NCBI GenBank assembly: GCA_038103905.1
Contig: JAYNZW010000001.1
Coordinates: 1 to 64,000, forward strand
Direction of reading: 5' to 3'
Length of the DNA stretch: 64,000 nt
DNA from: CABYIR01 sp038103905
GTDB lineage: Bacteria > Pseudomonadota > Alphaproteobacteria > Pelagibacterales > AG-422-B15
In this document: positions 54,122-63,617 of the stretch, piece after piece
Numbering within the stretch: the stretch's first letter is position 1
Layout: every line of letters begins with the position of its first letter
Position numbers and translations under genes: made by a program
The notes under the pieces: model-generated
The model's database searches: none
Told to the model about the DNA's origin: nothing
What the model saw: only the letters and a program-made list of their open reading frames with translations

Positions 54122-54616
54122 ATGTGTATAAGAGTAAAAAAAAATTATTTAACGTTTAATAATCATAAGTTTCAATGCTCAATTGGAAGATCAGGTTTTG
54201 CAAAAAATAAACAGGAAGGAGATGGGTTTACACCACTTGGTTCATTTAAAATTGAAAAGATTTATTATCGATCTGATAAAATAGATAGTTTAGAAACTAA
54301 AATAAATAAGTTTCAAATTCATAAATTAGATGGTTGGTGCGATGATCCATCTCAAAAAGAATATAATAAATTAATTCGTTTTCCATATAATTTTAGTGCT
54401 GAAAAACTTTATCGTGATGATAGCTTATACAATATAGTTTGTGTTTTAAATTATAATACAAATCCGATCATACCTGGACTTGGAAGCGCTATATTTATTC
54501 ATGTTGCTAATGATGAGTATGCATCAACCGAAGGATGTGTTGCCCTTAAACAAAAAGATCTTATATTTCTCTTGGGTTTAATTGATAATAATACTGAAAT
54601 TATTTTAGGAGATTAA
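54122..54616 (+). CDS. L,D-transpeptidase (YkuD) family protein
   Basis: YkuD-domain protein of 164 aa with catalytic His127 and Cys139 in AIFIHVANDEYASTEGCVAL and the upstream GDGFTPLGSFKI substrate-binding region. Such enzymes make 3-3 cross-links in peptidoglycan or anchor lipoproteins to it. No signal peptide or anchor is visible, so export is unexplained; this cytosol-like short form is a known alphaproteobacterial subgroup. It is convergent with yggS (4-nt overlap). Confidence 0.88.
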   Translation: MCIRVKKNYLTFNNHKFQCSIGRSGFAKNKQEGDGFTPLGSFKIEKIYYRSDKIDSLETKINKFQIHKLDGWCDDPSQKEYNKLIRFPYNFSAEKLYRDDSLYNIVCVLNYNTNPIIPGLGSAIFIHVANDEYASTEGCVALKQKDLIFLLGLIDNNTEIILGD

Positions 54617-55275
54617 CTTCGTTCACCAAAAATTAGTGAGCCAATACGAACGTGAGTAGCTCCACATTCTAGCGCAGTTAAATAATCACCACTCATTCCC
54701 ATACTTAATTTTTCAATTTTATTACTATTTGATAAGGCTTTTAATTTATCAAAATATAGCCTTGGATCTTCATTTTCAGGAGGTAAGCACATCAAACCTT
54801 CAAAAGAAATATGGTATTTTTTAAGAGACATTTCTATAAATTCTTTTACATCTTTTGGATGTATCCCACTTTTCTGACTTTCTAATCCAATGTTCACCTG
54901 CAGAAAAAGTTTGGGAATATTGTGGCCTTGCAATTTTAAATCAGAAATTAATTTAACAATCTTTTCTCGATCTACAGAATGGACGACATCGCATAATTCG
55001 CAAATTTTTTTTACTTTACGACTTTGAATAGGACCTAAAAAACTTAATTGAACATCGATAAATTTCTCTTTTATTGCAGGCCACTTTGACTCAATCTCTT
55101 GAATCTGATTTTCACCAAATAACCTATGGCCGCAGTTTAATAATGTTAATATTTTATCTGCAGATTGTTTTTTACTTACTGCAATCAATTCTATGTCTGA
55201 TTGATTTTTTTTTAGTAATGATAATTTTTTTTTTATTGAATCTTGAACGGAGTGATACTGATCAACTATTGACAT
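54613..55275 (-). CDS. YggS family pyridoxal-phosphate homeostasis protein
   Basis: PLP-binding protein of 220 aa without known catalysis, affecting vitamin B6 and amino-acid balance. The fold-type III barrel has the PLP lysine Lys35 (ELIAVSKKQSADKI), the LFGENQIQEIESKWP motif, LQVNIG and the phosphate-binding SMGMSGDYLTALECGATHVR with IGSLIFGER at the end. Confidence 0.92.
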   Translation of the reverse strand: MSIVDQYHSVQDSIKKKLSLLKKNQSDIELIAVSKKQSADKILTLLNCGHRLFGENQIQEIESKWPAIKEKFIDVQLSFLGPIQSRKVKKICELCDVVHSVDREKIVKLISDLKLQGHNIPKLFLQVNIGLESQKSGIHPKDVKEFIEMSLKKYHISFEGLMCLPPENEDPRLYFDKLKALSNSNKIEKLSMGMSGDYLTALECGATHVRIGSLIFGERS

Positions 55276-55292
55276 TTCAATAATATATAAAA

Positions 55293-55326
55293 AAAACTCC
55301 CCAAGTTAAAGAACTTGAGGAGTTTT
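55293..55326 (-). terminator. Intrinsic terminator of the porin gene
   Basis: On the minus strand AAAACTCC-T-CAAGTT pairs with AACTTG-G-GGAGTTTT around a 4-nt loop; the T/G position forms a wobble only on this strand. A run of U follows. It lies 30 nt after the porin stop codon. Confidence 0.8.
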
Positions 55327-55355
55327 AATATCTTTATGGTATTAAGACTTACAAA

Positions 55356-56219
55356 TTAGAAGCCAGTACCAACAGTTAGATACCAGTTGTCCGTTTCAGT
55401 ACCTGCACCATCATCTTCGTTGATGTAGTCAACTACCCAAAACGCACCACCTAGGTCACCACTTACGTGGATACCCATTGCATCATGATCTTGAGAATCA
55501 GCATCTTCTAGGTCACCCATAGAAATACCAACACCTAAACCACCAACTGATGTAGTTGCACCCATTTGAGTGTAAGTGTCATTACCCATGTCAAAGTGGT
55601 TATAACCTACGTTAAATCCACCAACACTGTAACCTACAGATACAAATCCGTTATCAGATGTACCAGAAGTATCAAAGTCTGTGTTTCCAGCTTTAACAGA
55701 AGCACCCATAATGTTCATAGTAGCTGCAATAGATAGAGCTCTATTTGCACCAGAACCATAAGTCACTTGTACATTAGCTGGGCCTACAGATGATGAAACA
55801 CCGATTCCGTTTCCAGAAGCAGAATCACCATCATTCCAACCACTTGAAATGATTTGACCATTAGTTTGATATCTTGCACCACCTTGAGTGTAGTCGTTGT
55901 TATCAACAGCAGACGCAAAGTCAGTACCAAAGAATACAGAACCCATGTCAGTACTCATTGTCATTAAGTAGTTTACAGAAGAATCTGAACCACCTGGAGC
56001 AACGTCTACGTTTGTAGCCATTCCCATACCGTTATCTAGAGTTGTAGTATAATCAATGTTAATAGTGTATGAAGTACCATACTGACTATAACCTGATGTA
56101 CCATCACCAGACGTAAACACAGTTGCAATAGCGCCACCTAATGAAAGGTCAGCGTAAGCACCTGAAGCAGACATAACTGTTGCAACTGCAGCAGTTGTAG
56201 CCAAGTTTAATTTTTTCAT
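55356..56219 (-). CDS. Outer-membrane porin
   Basis: Gram-negative porin of 287 aa. A signal peptide covers residues 1-23 (SASGAYA). The mature chain has alternating strands (DLSLGGAIATVF, YTINIDYTTTLDNGMGMATN, VSVGYSVGGFNVGYNHFD), few large hydrophobic stretches and a C-terminal Phe (WYLTVGTGF). It is rich in Gly, Ser and Asp, and its codons look more C/G-ending than neighbours, suggesting high expression. It is monocistronic, with its own terminator and a long leader. It is probably a general diffusion porin for small solutes. Confidence 0.88.
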   Translation of the reverse strand: MKKLNLATTAAVATVMSASGAYADLSLGGAIATVFTSGDGTSGYSQYGTSYTINIDYTTTLDNGMGMATNVDVAPGGSDSSVNYLMTMSTDMGSVFFGTDFASAVDNNDYTQGGARYQTNGQIISSGWNDGDSASGNGIGVSSSVGPANVQVTYGSGANRALSIAATMNIMGASVKAGNTDFDTSGTSDNGFVSVGYSVGGFNVGYNHFDMGNDTYTQMGATTSVGGLGVGISMGDLEDADSQDHDAMGIHVSGDLGGAFWVVDYINEDDGAGTETDNWYLTVGTGF

Positions 56220-56237
56220 AAAATTTTCCTTTATAAA

Positions 56238-56251
56238 AATTAACGTTAATT
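56238..56251. promoter_or_regulatory. Perfect 14-bp palindrome in porin leader
   Basis: aattaacgttaatt, a perfect palindrome, lies 18 nt before the porin start. It is followed (away from the gene) by a second short inverted repeat, ttcag/ctgaa (56253-56270). It could be an operator or part of a leader hairpin. No regulator can be named. Confidence 0.35.
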
Positions 56252-56406
56252 ATTCAGCATTATTACTGAACATGGCTATTCTCAGCATTTACGCAAAAAT
56301 CTCAATAAATAATGCATTTTAATCACATTTTTTTAATAGTTATGGTATTTTTGCAACATGTATAATTATTGATTTTTTGCGATTTTAACTATACTAACAA
56401 TAAAAT

Positions 56407-56931
56407 ATGTCGAAATTTAAGATTTTTTGTCAATTTTTATTAATTTTGCTGACTTTATCTCACTGTGGAGTGCTATCTGAAGCTCAAGATCCCTTAAATC
56501 AGGATTTAGACGATTATCACCGATATGGAGATGGACAAATCAGAGAATCGGTCGAGAGATCAATGGAGGGAAAAAGCAGCTTTATGGATCTGCTTGGTGG
56601 ATCGGGCGAAAAATTCAAAGAAAATATTATCTACAACGTGGCTCTAGATAAGATTTCATTTATGCCTTTACAGTCATCTGATCAATTATCTGGTGTTATT
56701 ACAACTGAATGGTTTCAAACTAGTAATGATCTAAATAATAGGATCAAGTTAGTTATCTATGTTAAAGATGATATTATTGATGACTCATCACTTGAGGTCA
56801 AAGTCTTTAAAGAAACTTTTGATGGCGCAAAATGGAATGTTTCAAACCAGAATTCTGAACTGGCAATAAAAATTAAAAAGTCAATTTTGGATAGTGCTCA
56901 AGAATTATATATTGCAAATGAAATGTCATAG
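56407..56931 (+). CDS. DUF3576 family lipoprotein
   Basis: Predicted lipoprotein of 174 aa with a lipobox at LSHC (about residue 20) after a hydrophobic signal. The conserved core NVALDKISFMPLQSSDQLSG followed by VITTEWFQ identifies the alphaproteobacterial DUF3576 family. It is typically encoded just before leuS, as here, and its function is unknown. It may be part of outer-membrane assembly, since lptE lies further down the same run of genes, but that is inference. Confidence 0.85.
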   Translation: MSKFKIFCQFLLILLTLSHCGVLSEAQDPLNQDLDDYHRYGDGQIRESVERSMEGKSSFMDLLGGSGEKFKENIIYNVALDKISFMPLQSSDQLSGVITTEWFQTSNDLNNRIKLVIYVKDDIIDDSSLEVKVFKETFDGAKWNVSNQNSELAIKIKKSILDSAQELYIANEMS

Positions 56932-56965
56932 ACATTTTTTATCTTTATAATAATAATCTTTTATC

Positions 56966-59533
56966 GTGATCGAAAAATTTAATTTTAAAGTCATTGAAAA
57001 AAAATGGCAACACAAGTGGTCTGAGTCAGATTCATTTGTTGCAAAAAAAGATTTATCCAAAAAAAAGTTTTATATTTTAGAAATGTTTCCTTACCCATCA
57101 GGTAAGATTCATATGGGTCACGTTCGTAATTATACTCTCGGTGATGTCATAGCAAGATATAAAAGAGGAAAAGGATTTAATGTTTTACATCCAATGGGGT
57201 GGGATGCTTTTGGTATGCCTGCTGAAAATGCTGCTATGCAGAATAATATCCATCCAGCAGAGTGGACCTATGAAAATATAGAGACAATGCGTTCACAATT
57301 AAAATTAATGGGATTATCAATTGACTGGTCGAGAGAATTTGCAACTTGTGATCAAGATTATTATCACCATCAACAGAAACTTTTTAAAAAGCTTTATGAG
57401 AACGATATTGTTTACAAAAAAAAATCATATGTAAATTGGGACCCAGTTGATAATACAGTTTTAGCAAACGAACAAGTAATTGACGGTAAAGGGTGGAGAT
57501 CCGGAGCAGATGTTGAGCAAAGAGAATTATCTCAGTGGTTTTTTAAAATCAAAGATTATGCTGAAGAGCTTTTGTCTGACTTAGATATTTTAGATAAATG
57601 GCCTGAAAAAGTAAAACTTATGCAAAAAAATTGGATAGGGAAGTCTGAAGGCTGTCACCTATGCTTTGAAATTTTTGACTCAAATAAAGATAAGACAAAT
57701 CAACAATTAGATATTTTTACAACAAGACCTGATACAATTTTTGGAGCATCATTTTGTGCAATTTCACCGATGCATCCTTTAGCAAAAAAAATATCTGAGA
57801 CTAATGAATCTGTTACAAATTTTATCAACACGCAAAGTTCATCTGCAGTTAATGAAGAGTCAATAGCGAGAACTGAAAAGGAAGGCCTCAAGACAGATCT
57901 CTTTGTGGAACACCCATTAAAAAAAGATACCTTTTTACCTATTTACATAGCAAATTTCATCTTGATGGACTATGGAACAGGAGCTATTTATGGAGTTCCA
58001 GCTCATGATCAGAGAGACTTTGAATTTGCAAAAAAATACGATTTAGAAATTCTACAAGTTATCAAAAATAAAAATATGGATGAAGAATTAACTGAGGCTT
58101 TTACAGGTGAGGGTGAATTAATTAATTCTGATTTCTTAAATGGAATGTCAGTAGAGGAAGCAAAGAAATGCATCATTTCAAAACTTGAAGAACTCAAATT
58201 AGGAAAAAAAGAAATTAATTATCGGTTGCGTGATTGGGGAATTTCTCGTCAACGCTATTGGGGTTGTCCAATTCCAATAATATATAGAGAAGATGGCGAA
58301 ATCGTTACTGTTCCAGATAACGAGCTACCAATAACATTGCCAGATGATGTTGATTTTAGTAAACCTGGTAATCCTCTTGAAAGGCACCCTACGTGGAAGT
58401 ATACAACGTGTTCTGAAACTGGACTCAAGGCTATTAGAGAAACAGATACACTTGACACATTTGTTGATTCATCTTGGTATTTCATGAAATATTGCTCTGA
58501 TGATATTAAAATGAGTAATTTCAAAAATGAAGATTTAGATTATTGGATGTCAGTTGATCAGTATGTAGGAGGTGTTGAACATGCCATTCTTCATCTTTTA
58601 TACTCAAGATTTTTTAGTAAGGCATTAAAGTCATCAGGTATAGGAAACATAAGTGAACCTTTTAATGGACTTTTTACGCAAGGAATGGTTTGCCATGAAA
58701 CATATAAAACTAAGAAAGGTGAATGGGTTTTTCCAAGCGATATTAAAGAAAAAGACAATATTTTTTTTCACCGTGAGACTAATGAAGAAATAATCAAAGG
58801 CCCATCAGAATCGATGTCAAAATCCAAGAAAAATGTGATTGATCCAGAAGCAATCATCAGCATGTACGGCGCTGATACAGCTAGATGGTTTATGCTATCT
58901 GATAGTCCACCTGGGCGTGATATCAACTGGAGTGAGTCAGGTGTTAGGGGGTCATGGAAATTTATAAATAAGGTTTGGACAATAATTAATGAAAACAAAA
59001 ACCTTTTTGAAACTAAGATTGAAACTACTGAAATAAAATCAAAAAAATATAATGAAATTAAAAAAATAACACACAAAATTTTAAAAGATGTAACAAACAA
59101 CATTGAGTCTTTTCAAATGAATGTCGCAGTTGCAAAGATTTATGAGTTAACAAACTTCATTTCAACATTCAGACCTGAGAATAATAATGATAAAGATGCC
59201 TTAAAAGAAAGTATTGAGATACTAGTTCGCATACTTGAACCAATGATACCTCATTTAGCAGAAGAGTGTTGGTCAATTATTGGTGGAAATGATTTATTGT
59301 GTAAGCAGCCTTGGCCTATATTTGATGCGCAGTATATCCAAGATGATATGATCCAAATTGTAATTCAAGTTAATGGAAAAAAGAAAGCAGTTTTAGAAAT
59401 AGAAAATGATTCTGAACAAGATAAAATTATTGAAAAATTGAAAAATATTGAAAGCATTCAAGTTGTAAAAGATTTAAGTAAAGTAAAAAAAATTATCTTC
59501 GTCAAAAATAAAATTCTTAATATTGTTATTTAA
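56966..59533 (+). CDS. leuS: Leucyl-tRNA synthetase
   Basis: Class I aminoacyl-tRNA synthetase of 855 aa with a GTG start. It has the HIGH motif as HMGH (PYPSGKIHMGHVRNYT), the CP1 editing domain with FTTRPDTIFGASF and YGTGAIYGVPAHDQRD, KMSKS as SMSKSKKNVIDP, and the C-terminal domain ending in IVIQVNGKKKAVLEI. The next gene begins 3 nt after its stop. Confidence 0.97.
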   Translation: MIEKFNFKVIEKKWQHKWSESDSFVAKKDLSKKKFYILEMFPYPSGKIHMGHVRNYTLGDVIARYKRGKGFNVLHPMGWDAFGMPAENAAMQNNIHPAEWTYENIETMRSQLKLMGLSIDWSREFATCDQDYYHHQQKLFKKLYENDIVYKKKSYVNWDPVDNTVLANEQVIDGKGWRSGADVEQRELSQWFFKIKDYAEELLSDLDILDKWPEKVKLMQKNWIGKSEGCHLCFEIFDSNKDKTNQQLDIFTTRPDTIFGASFCAISPMHPLAKKISETNESVTNFINTQSSSAVNEESIARTEKEGLKTDLFVEHPLKKDTFLPIYIANFILMDYGTGAIYGVPAHDQRDFEFAKKYDLEILQVIKNKNMDEELTEAFTGEGELINSDFLNGMSVEEAKKCIISKLEELKLGKKEINYRLRDWGISRQRYWGCPIPIIYREDGEIVTVPDNELPITLPDDVDFSKPGNPLERHPTWKYTTCSETGLKAIRETDTLDTFVDSSWYFMKYCSDDIKMSNFKNEDLDYWMSVDQYVGGVEHAILHLLYSRFFSKALKSSGIGNISEPFNGLFTQGMVCHETYKTKKGEWVFPSDIKEKDNIFFHRETNEEIIKGPSESMSKSKKNVIDPEAIISMYGADTARWFMLSDSPPGRDINWSESGVRGSWKFINKVWTIINENKNLFETKIETTEIKSKKYNEIKKITHKILKDVTNNIESFQMNVAVAKIYELTNFISTFRPENNNDKDALKESIEILVRILEPMIPHLAEECWSIIGGNDLLCKQPWPIFDAQYIQDDMIQIVIQVNGKKKAVLEIENDSEQDKIIEKLKNIESIQVVKDLSKVKKIIFVKNKILNIVI

Positions 59534-59536
59534 AAT

Positions 59537-61264
59537 ATGAATAGAAAAGAGAGAAGAAAACAAAAAAAAATTTCAGCACAATTTATACCTAATCAGAATG
59601 AGTTACTTGAAGCCATTGAATTTCATAATCAAAAAAAATTTGATAATGCTAAAAAATTATATTTAAAAGTTATCTCAAGCAATCAGGATAATTATCAGGC
59701 ATTAAGACATCTTGGTATTTTATATCATGATATTAGGGAATATCAGAAAGCAATTGAGTATCTAGAAAAAGCTATAAAAATTCAGCCATTACTTCCTGAT
59801 GCATATAATAATCTAGGGTCAGTATATTTTGTAAACGACGAAATAGAATTAGCAAAAAATTTATTTGAAAAAAGTTTTCAGATAAATAATTCGTATTTAC
59901 CAGCAGTGAATAATCTTTCTAGAGTATACTTTAAAATGAATGATAGAGTAAAATGTTTAGAGTCATCCTCGCATGCACTGAATTTAGCGCCTGATGGTTA
60001 TATATGTAAACTAAATCATGCATTAGCACTTTCCATAAACGGAAAGATCGATGAAGGTATTGTCATTTTAGAAGATTTGAAAGAATTAAATAAAACTGAT
60101 GATTTATTCAATCAGTTAGCGTTGATGTATGAAGTAAGTGGAAATATAGAGCAATCAAATAAATATTTAATGGAAAGTTTTAAACTAAATAATAATAACT
60201 ATGCGATGTTAGCAAAATTAATTGAAAATGACGTACTTGATGAAAAAGAATTAAATTATAAAATTGAGGATAGATATAGCAAAGACGATTTAGCAACGCT
60301 CAAAGAGAAACATCACTTAGCTCGATGTTTATATATAATTAATAATAGAAAAAAAAATTATACTTTAGCTGGAAAATATTTAGTTGAATCAAATCAATAC
60401 CGAGATGAAATATTGAAATATGATGTTAATAATGACGAATATTTTATTGAAAAACTAATTGATAATTTTGATCAAAAGACATTAATTCAATCCTCCTCTA
60501 AAATAATAAAAAAGACTGAACCCATACCAATTTTTATATTGGGTATGCCTCGATCTGGAACAACCTTAACTGAACAAATATTAGCAAGTCATTCCAAAGT
60601 ACATGGGGGTGGCGAATTAGACTATGTAAGAAGTTCTCTTGGAATCGATCGAATTTATGATCTAGATAAGGAAGGTGCAGATAAAACTATTGCTAAATTA
60701 TTAAGCTTCAGTGATGCTGAATGGAGAGATAAGGGGCAAGGATATATTAATCAAATTAAGAATATAAACACAGATCATCAAAGCTTTGTTACCGATAAAA
60801 TGCCTCATAATTTTATGATGTGTGGATTAATTCATAAAATGCTACCTCAAGCAAAGATTGTTTTTTGTTACCGCGACGCTATGAATAATTGTTTTTCTCT
60901 ATACAAAAATACATTTGGAACCTCTGGTCATGGTTACTCCTATGATCAGATCAAGCTTTCTAAGCATTATAATTTACATGTTAAACTCATGAAGCACTGG
61001 AAAAAAGTTTTAGGTGAAAAAATTTTTCTACTTAAAAATGAGACTTTAATAGAAAAACAAAAAGAGGTTACTGAAAAATTACTTGATCATTGTGGTCTTG
61101 AATGGGAAGATCAATGTTTAGAGTTCTATAAAACAAAACGAGATGTGAGGACGATAAGTATAAGACAAGTTCGTAATCCTATTAATAAAAAATCTTTAGG
61201 GTTATGGAAAAACTATTCTGAATCATTATCTAATTTAAAAAAATCGTTAGTTGAATTTTCATGA
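59537..61264 (+). CDS. TPR-sulfotransferase fusion protein
   Basis: 575-aa protein. Residues about 20-240 form tetratricopeptide repeats (ALRHLGILYHDIREYQKAIE, DAYNNLGSVYFVNDEIELAK). Residues about 330-560 are a sulfotransferase domain with the PAPS 5'-phosphosulfate loop ILGMPRSGTTLTEQILASHS (Arg339-Thr343) and YRDAMNNCFSLYKNTFG. There is no signal peptide. Such fusions are frequent in marine bacteria, but no acceptor is known; tyrosylprotein-like or polysaccharide sulfation are options. It is inserted between leuS and lptE, which are otherwise neighbours, and overlaps lptE by 4 nt. Confidence 0.85.
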   Translation: MNRKERRKQKKISAQFIPNQNELLEAIEFHNQKKFDNAKKLYLKVISSNQDNYQALRHLGILYHDIREYQKAIEYLEKAIKIQPLLPDAYNNLGSVYFVNDEIELAKNLFEKSFQINNSYLPAVNNLSRVYFKMNDRVKCLESSSHALNLAPDGYICKLNHALALSINGKIDEGIVILEDLKELNKTDDLFNQLALMYEVSGNIEQSNKYLMESFKLNNNNYAMLAKLIENDVLDEKELNYKIEDRYSKDDLATLKEKHHLARCLYIINNRKKNYTLAGKYLVESNQYRDEILKYDVNNDEYFIEKLIDNFDQKTLIQSSSKIIKKTEPIPIFILGMPRSGTTLTEQILASHSKVHGGGELDYVRSSLGIDRIYDLDKEGADKTIAKLLSFSDAEWRDKGQGYINQIKNINTDHQSFVTDKMPHNFMMCGLIHKMLPQAKIVFCYRDAMNNCFSLYKNTFGTSGHGYSYDQIKLSKHYNLHVKLMKHWKKVLGEKIFLLKNETLIEKQKEVTEKLLDHCGLEWEDQCLEFYKTKRDVRTISIRQVRNPINKKSLGLWKNYSESLSNLKKSLVEFS

Positions 61265-61740
61265 TTAAAAAAATTATTTCATTCTATGTCATAGTACTTT
61301 TTTTGATACAATGTGGATTCCAACCCATATATTCAGAGAAAAATAGTATTATTGAAAATGACTACGAAACAGTTTTAATATCTGATAACTCAATTGCAGT
61401 AAAAGAGGCGTTTAATTCTGTTTTTAAAAATGCGTCAAAACAATCTAATTATCTATTAAAATTAAATATTATAGAACAAGATTTACCAATTGTTACAAAT
61501 TCTGATGGGACAATTGCTAAATATAGAATTGATATTTCAATAAGCTTTACTCTATTTGATAAGTTAAATGATAAGGAAGTATTCTCTGATTATTCCAAAG
61601 GATTTGCGCAATACGAGACACAAACAAATAATTATGATACTGAACAAAAAAGAGAAGAAGCTAAAAAAATTGCGACCACAAACTCTCTTCAGCTAATTCC
61701 AATAAAAATTCAAAATTTCCAGTCAAGAGCGGATGAATGA
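61261..61740 (+). CDS. lptE: LPS-assembly lipoprotein LptE
   Basis: Outer-membrane lipoprotein that plugs LptD for lipopolysaccharide insertion. It is 159 aa with a signal and lipobox LIQCGFQPIYS (Cys about residue 18), the CGF-x-P-x-Y hallmark of the family. A beta-rich central part and a basic helical end follow. Position before holA in the leuS-lptE-holA run supports the call. It is coupled to holA by an ATGA overlap. Confidence 0.88.
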   Translation: MIKKIISFYVIVLFLIQCGFQPIYSEKNSIIENDYETVLISDNSIAVKEAFNSVFKNASKQSNYLLKLNIIEQDLPIVTNSDGTIAKYRIDISISFTLFDKLNDKEVFSDYSKGFAQYETQTNNYDTEQKREEAKKIATTNSLQLIPIKIQNFQSRADE

Positions 61741-62759
61741 TTATAAAAGAATTTCAATTGAATGAAGTAATAAAAAAATCTTCTTATCCACGATTTATCC
61801 TATTTTTTGGGCCGAATGAAGGATTAATAAGAGAGAATATTTTAAAAATATCCTCATCATTCAAAGAAAATATTGAAACAGATGAAATTACAATCAACGG
61901 AAAAAGCTTAGATGAAAATCACACACTCCTTAATGAAGAAATAAGATCATTTTCAATGTTTAGCGAACAAAAAATAATTTATTTAGAAAATTTAAAAGAT
62001 AAGCACTTACAATATTTTGAGTCTGAGAAATTGGAAAATGATAAAATCTTAGTAATTATGAAGTCGGATAATCTAACAAAAAACTCAAAGATAAGAAATT
62101 TTTTTGAGAAACATAAAATATTTGCTGCTATTCCATGCTATGAAGATGATAAGCGATCATCCATGAACTTGCTAAGTCAATTTCAATCTGAACATGAAAT
62201 AAAACTTGATAGTGATGTAAAAAACTATTTATTACAAAACTTAAGTTCGGATAGGCTTATTAGTAAAAATGAGCTTGAAAAAATACTCTTAGTAATAAGT
62301 GGTAAAAAGAATCAAGAGATAAGCTTAGAGGAAATACAAAATATATTTAATGATGGATCCTCTCATTCACTAAACATAATTAATGAAAATGTGATGTATG
62401 GTAAAGTTAATCAGGTTTCAAAAAACTTATATAAAATATTTGATGAGGGAACAAATGCTGTTGCTATTATTAGATCACTATTAAATTATTTAGTGAGAGT
62501 TCATAAAACTCAGATTGAAATAAAAAAAGTTAAAAATTTTGATGAAGCTATTAAACCACTTAAACCACCAGTATTTTGGAAGGATAAAGATAATTTTAAA
62601 AATCATTGTTTAAAATGGCCATCGAAAGATATCTTACTTTATATAGAAAGATTGTTAGAAGCTGAGTTTATGTGTAAAACTCAAAGCTCACTTAATAGAG
62701 AAATTTGTGAAAAAAATATTTTGTCAATTGCTAAAAAGGGTGAGATTTTTTTCAACTAA
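61737..62759 (+). CDS. holA: DNA polymerase III subunit delta
   Basis: Clamp-loader subunit that opens the beta clamp. It is 340 aa with the recognisable N-terminal FFGPNEGLIRENI (a degenerate P-loop), FSEQKIIYLENL, LKDKHL and the C-terminal collar helices with LNREICEKNILSIAKK. It ends directly against parB (62759/62760) with no spacer. Confidence 0.9.
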   Translation: MIIKEFQLNEVIKKSSYPRFILFFGPNEGLIRENILKISSSFKENIETDEITINGKSLDENHTLLNEEIRSFSMFSEQKIIYLENLKDKHLQYFESEKLENDKILVIMKSDNLTKNSKIRNFFEKHKIFAAIPCYEDDKRSSMNLLSQFQSEHEIKLDSDVKNYLLQNLSSDRLISKNELEKILLVISGKKNQEISLEEIQNIFNDGSSHSLNIINENVMYGKVNQVSKNLYKIFDEGTNAVAIIRSLLNYLVRVHKTQIEIKKVKNFDEAIKPLKPPVFWKDKDNFKNHCLKWPSKDILLYIERLLEAEFMCKTQSSLNREICEKNILSIAKKGEIFFN

Positions 62760-63617
62760 TTAAGACTTTAACTTGCCAGTGATCAATTCAAGTTGTTCTA
62801 AGGATCTATATTTAATTTTAATTGACCCCCCTCTTTTTTGTGAATGGTTTATCAAAACATCTAATCCTAATTTTTCTGTCAGTCTCTTTTCCAAGTCTAA
62901 TGTATCAGGATCTTTAAGCTTAAGTTTTTTAATTACAGGCTTTTTACTTTTTACGAGTGCTTCCGTTTGTCTCACAGATAAATTTTCACTGATTATTTTA
63001 TCAGCCAATTGTTCTGGAAAAGCGCTATTCATAATAGCTCTTGCATGCCCGGCAGATATTGATCCTTGTGAAATCATATCCTGAATAGAACTAGGAAGAG
63101 ATAGAAGGCGAATTATGTTAGCAACATGACTTCTACTTTTTCCTACAATTTCAGATAATGCTTCTTGTGTGTGACCGTAATTTTCCATAAGTTTTTTATA
63201 ACCGGTAGCTTCTTCAATAGGTGACAAGTCTGCTCTCTGGACATTTTCAATAATTGCAATTTCTAACGACTCTACATCATCTAAATTTCTAACAACTGCA
63301 GGAATTTCATGCAGCTGAGCAACTTGAGCAGCTCTCCATCTTCTTTCACCGGCTATAATCTCGTATTCACCTGGATTAGACTCAGATGGTCGCACAAGAA
63401 TTGGTTGCACTAGTCCTTTGGACTTTATTGAGTCTGCAAGTTCTGCAATACTCGCCTTTTCAAAAATTCTTCTTGGCTGAATTGGGCTTGGTCTAAGTTT
63501 CGAGATAGGTATTTTAGTTTCAGACAAGTTAGCCGTTTCTTTTTGATCCTCATTAACTTCACCCATTAATGATGAAAGTCCTCTTCCTAATCCTTTTTTA
63601 TTTAGTTTAAAATCCAT
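62760..63617 (-). CDS. parB: Chromosome partitioning protein ParB
   Basis: CTPase clamp that loads at parS sites near the origin and recruits ParA and SMC. It is 285 aa with the N-terminal GRGLSSLMGE, ISKLRPSPIQPRRIF, the CTP-binding AGERRWRAAQ and ENVQRADLSPIEEA, an HTH (SRSHVANIIRLLSLP) and a C-terminal dimerisation region. It follows parA with a TAATG overlap. No parS site was found in the window. Confidence 0.96.
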   Translation of the reverse strand: MDFKLNKKGLGRGLSSLMGEVNEDQKETANLSETKIPISKLRPSPIQPRRIFEKASIAELADSIKSKGLVQPILVRPSESNPGEYEIIAGERRWRAAQVAQLHEIPAVVRNLDDVESLEIAIIENVQRADLSPIEEATGYKKLMENYGHTQEALSEIVGKSRSHVANIIRLLSLPSSIQDMISQGSISAGHARAIMNSAFPEQLADKIISENLSVRQTEALVKSKKPVIKKLKLKDPDTLDLEKRLTEKLGLDVLINHSQKRGGSIKIKYRSLEQLELITGKLKS

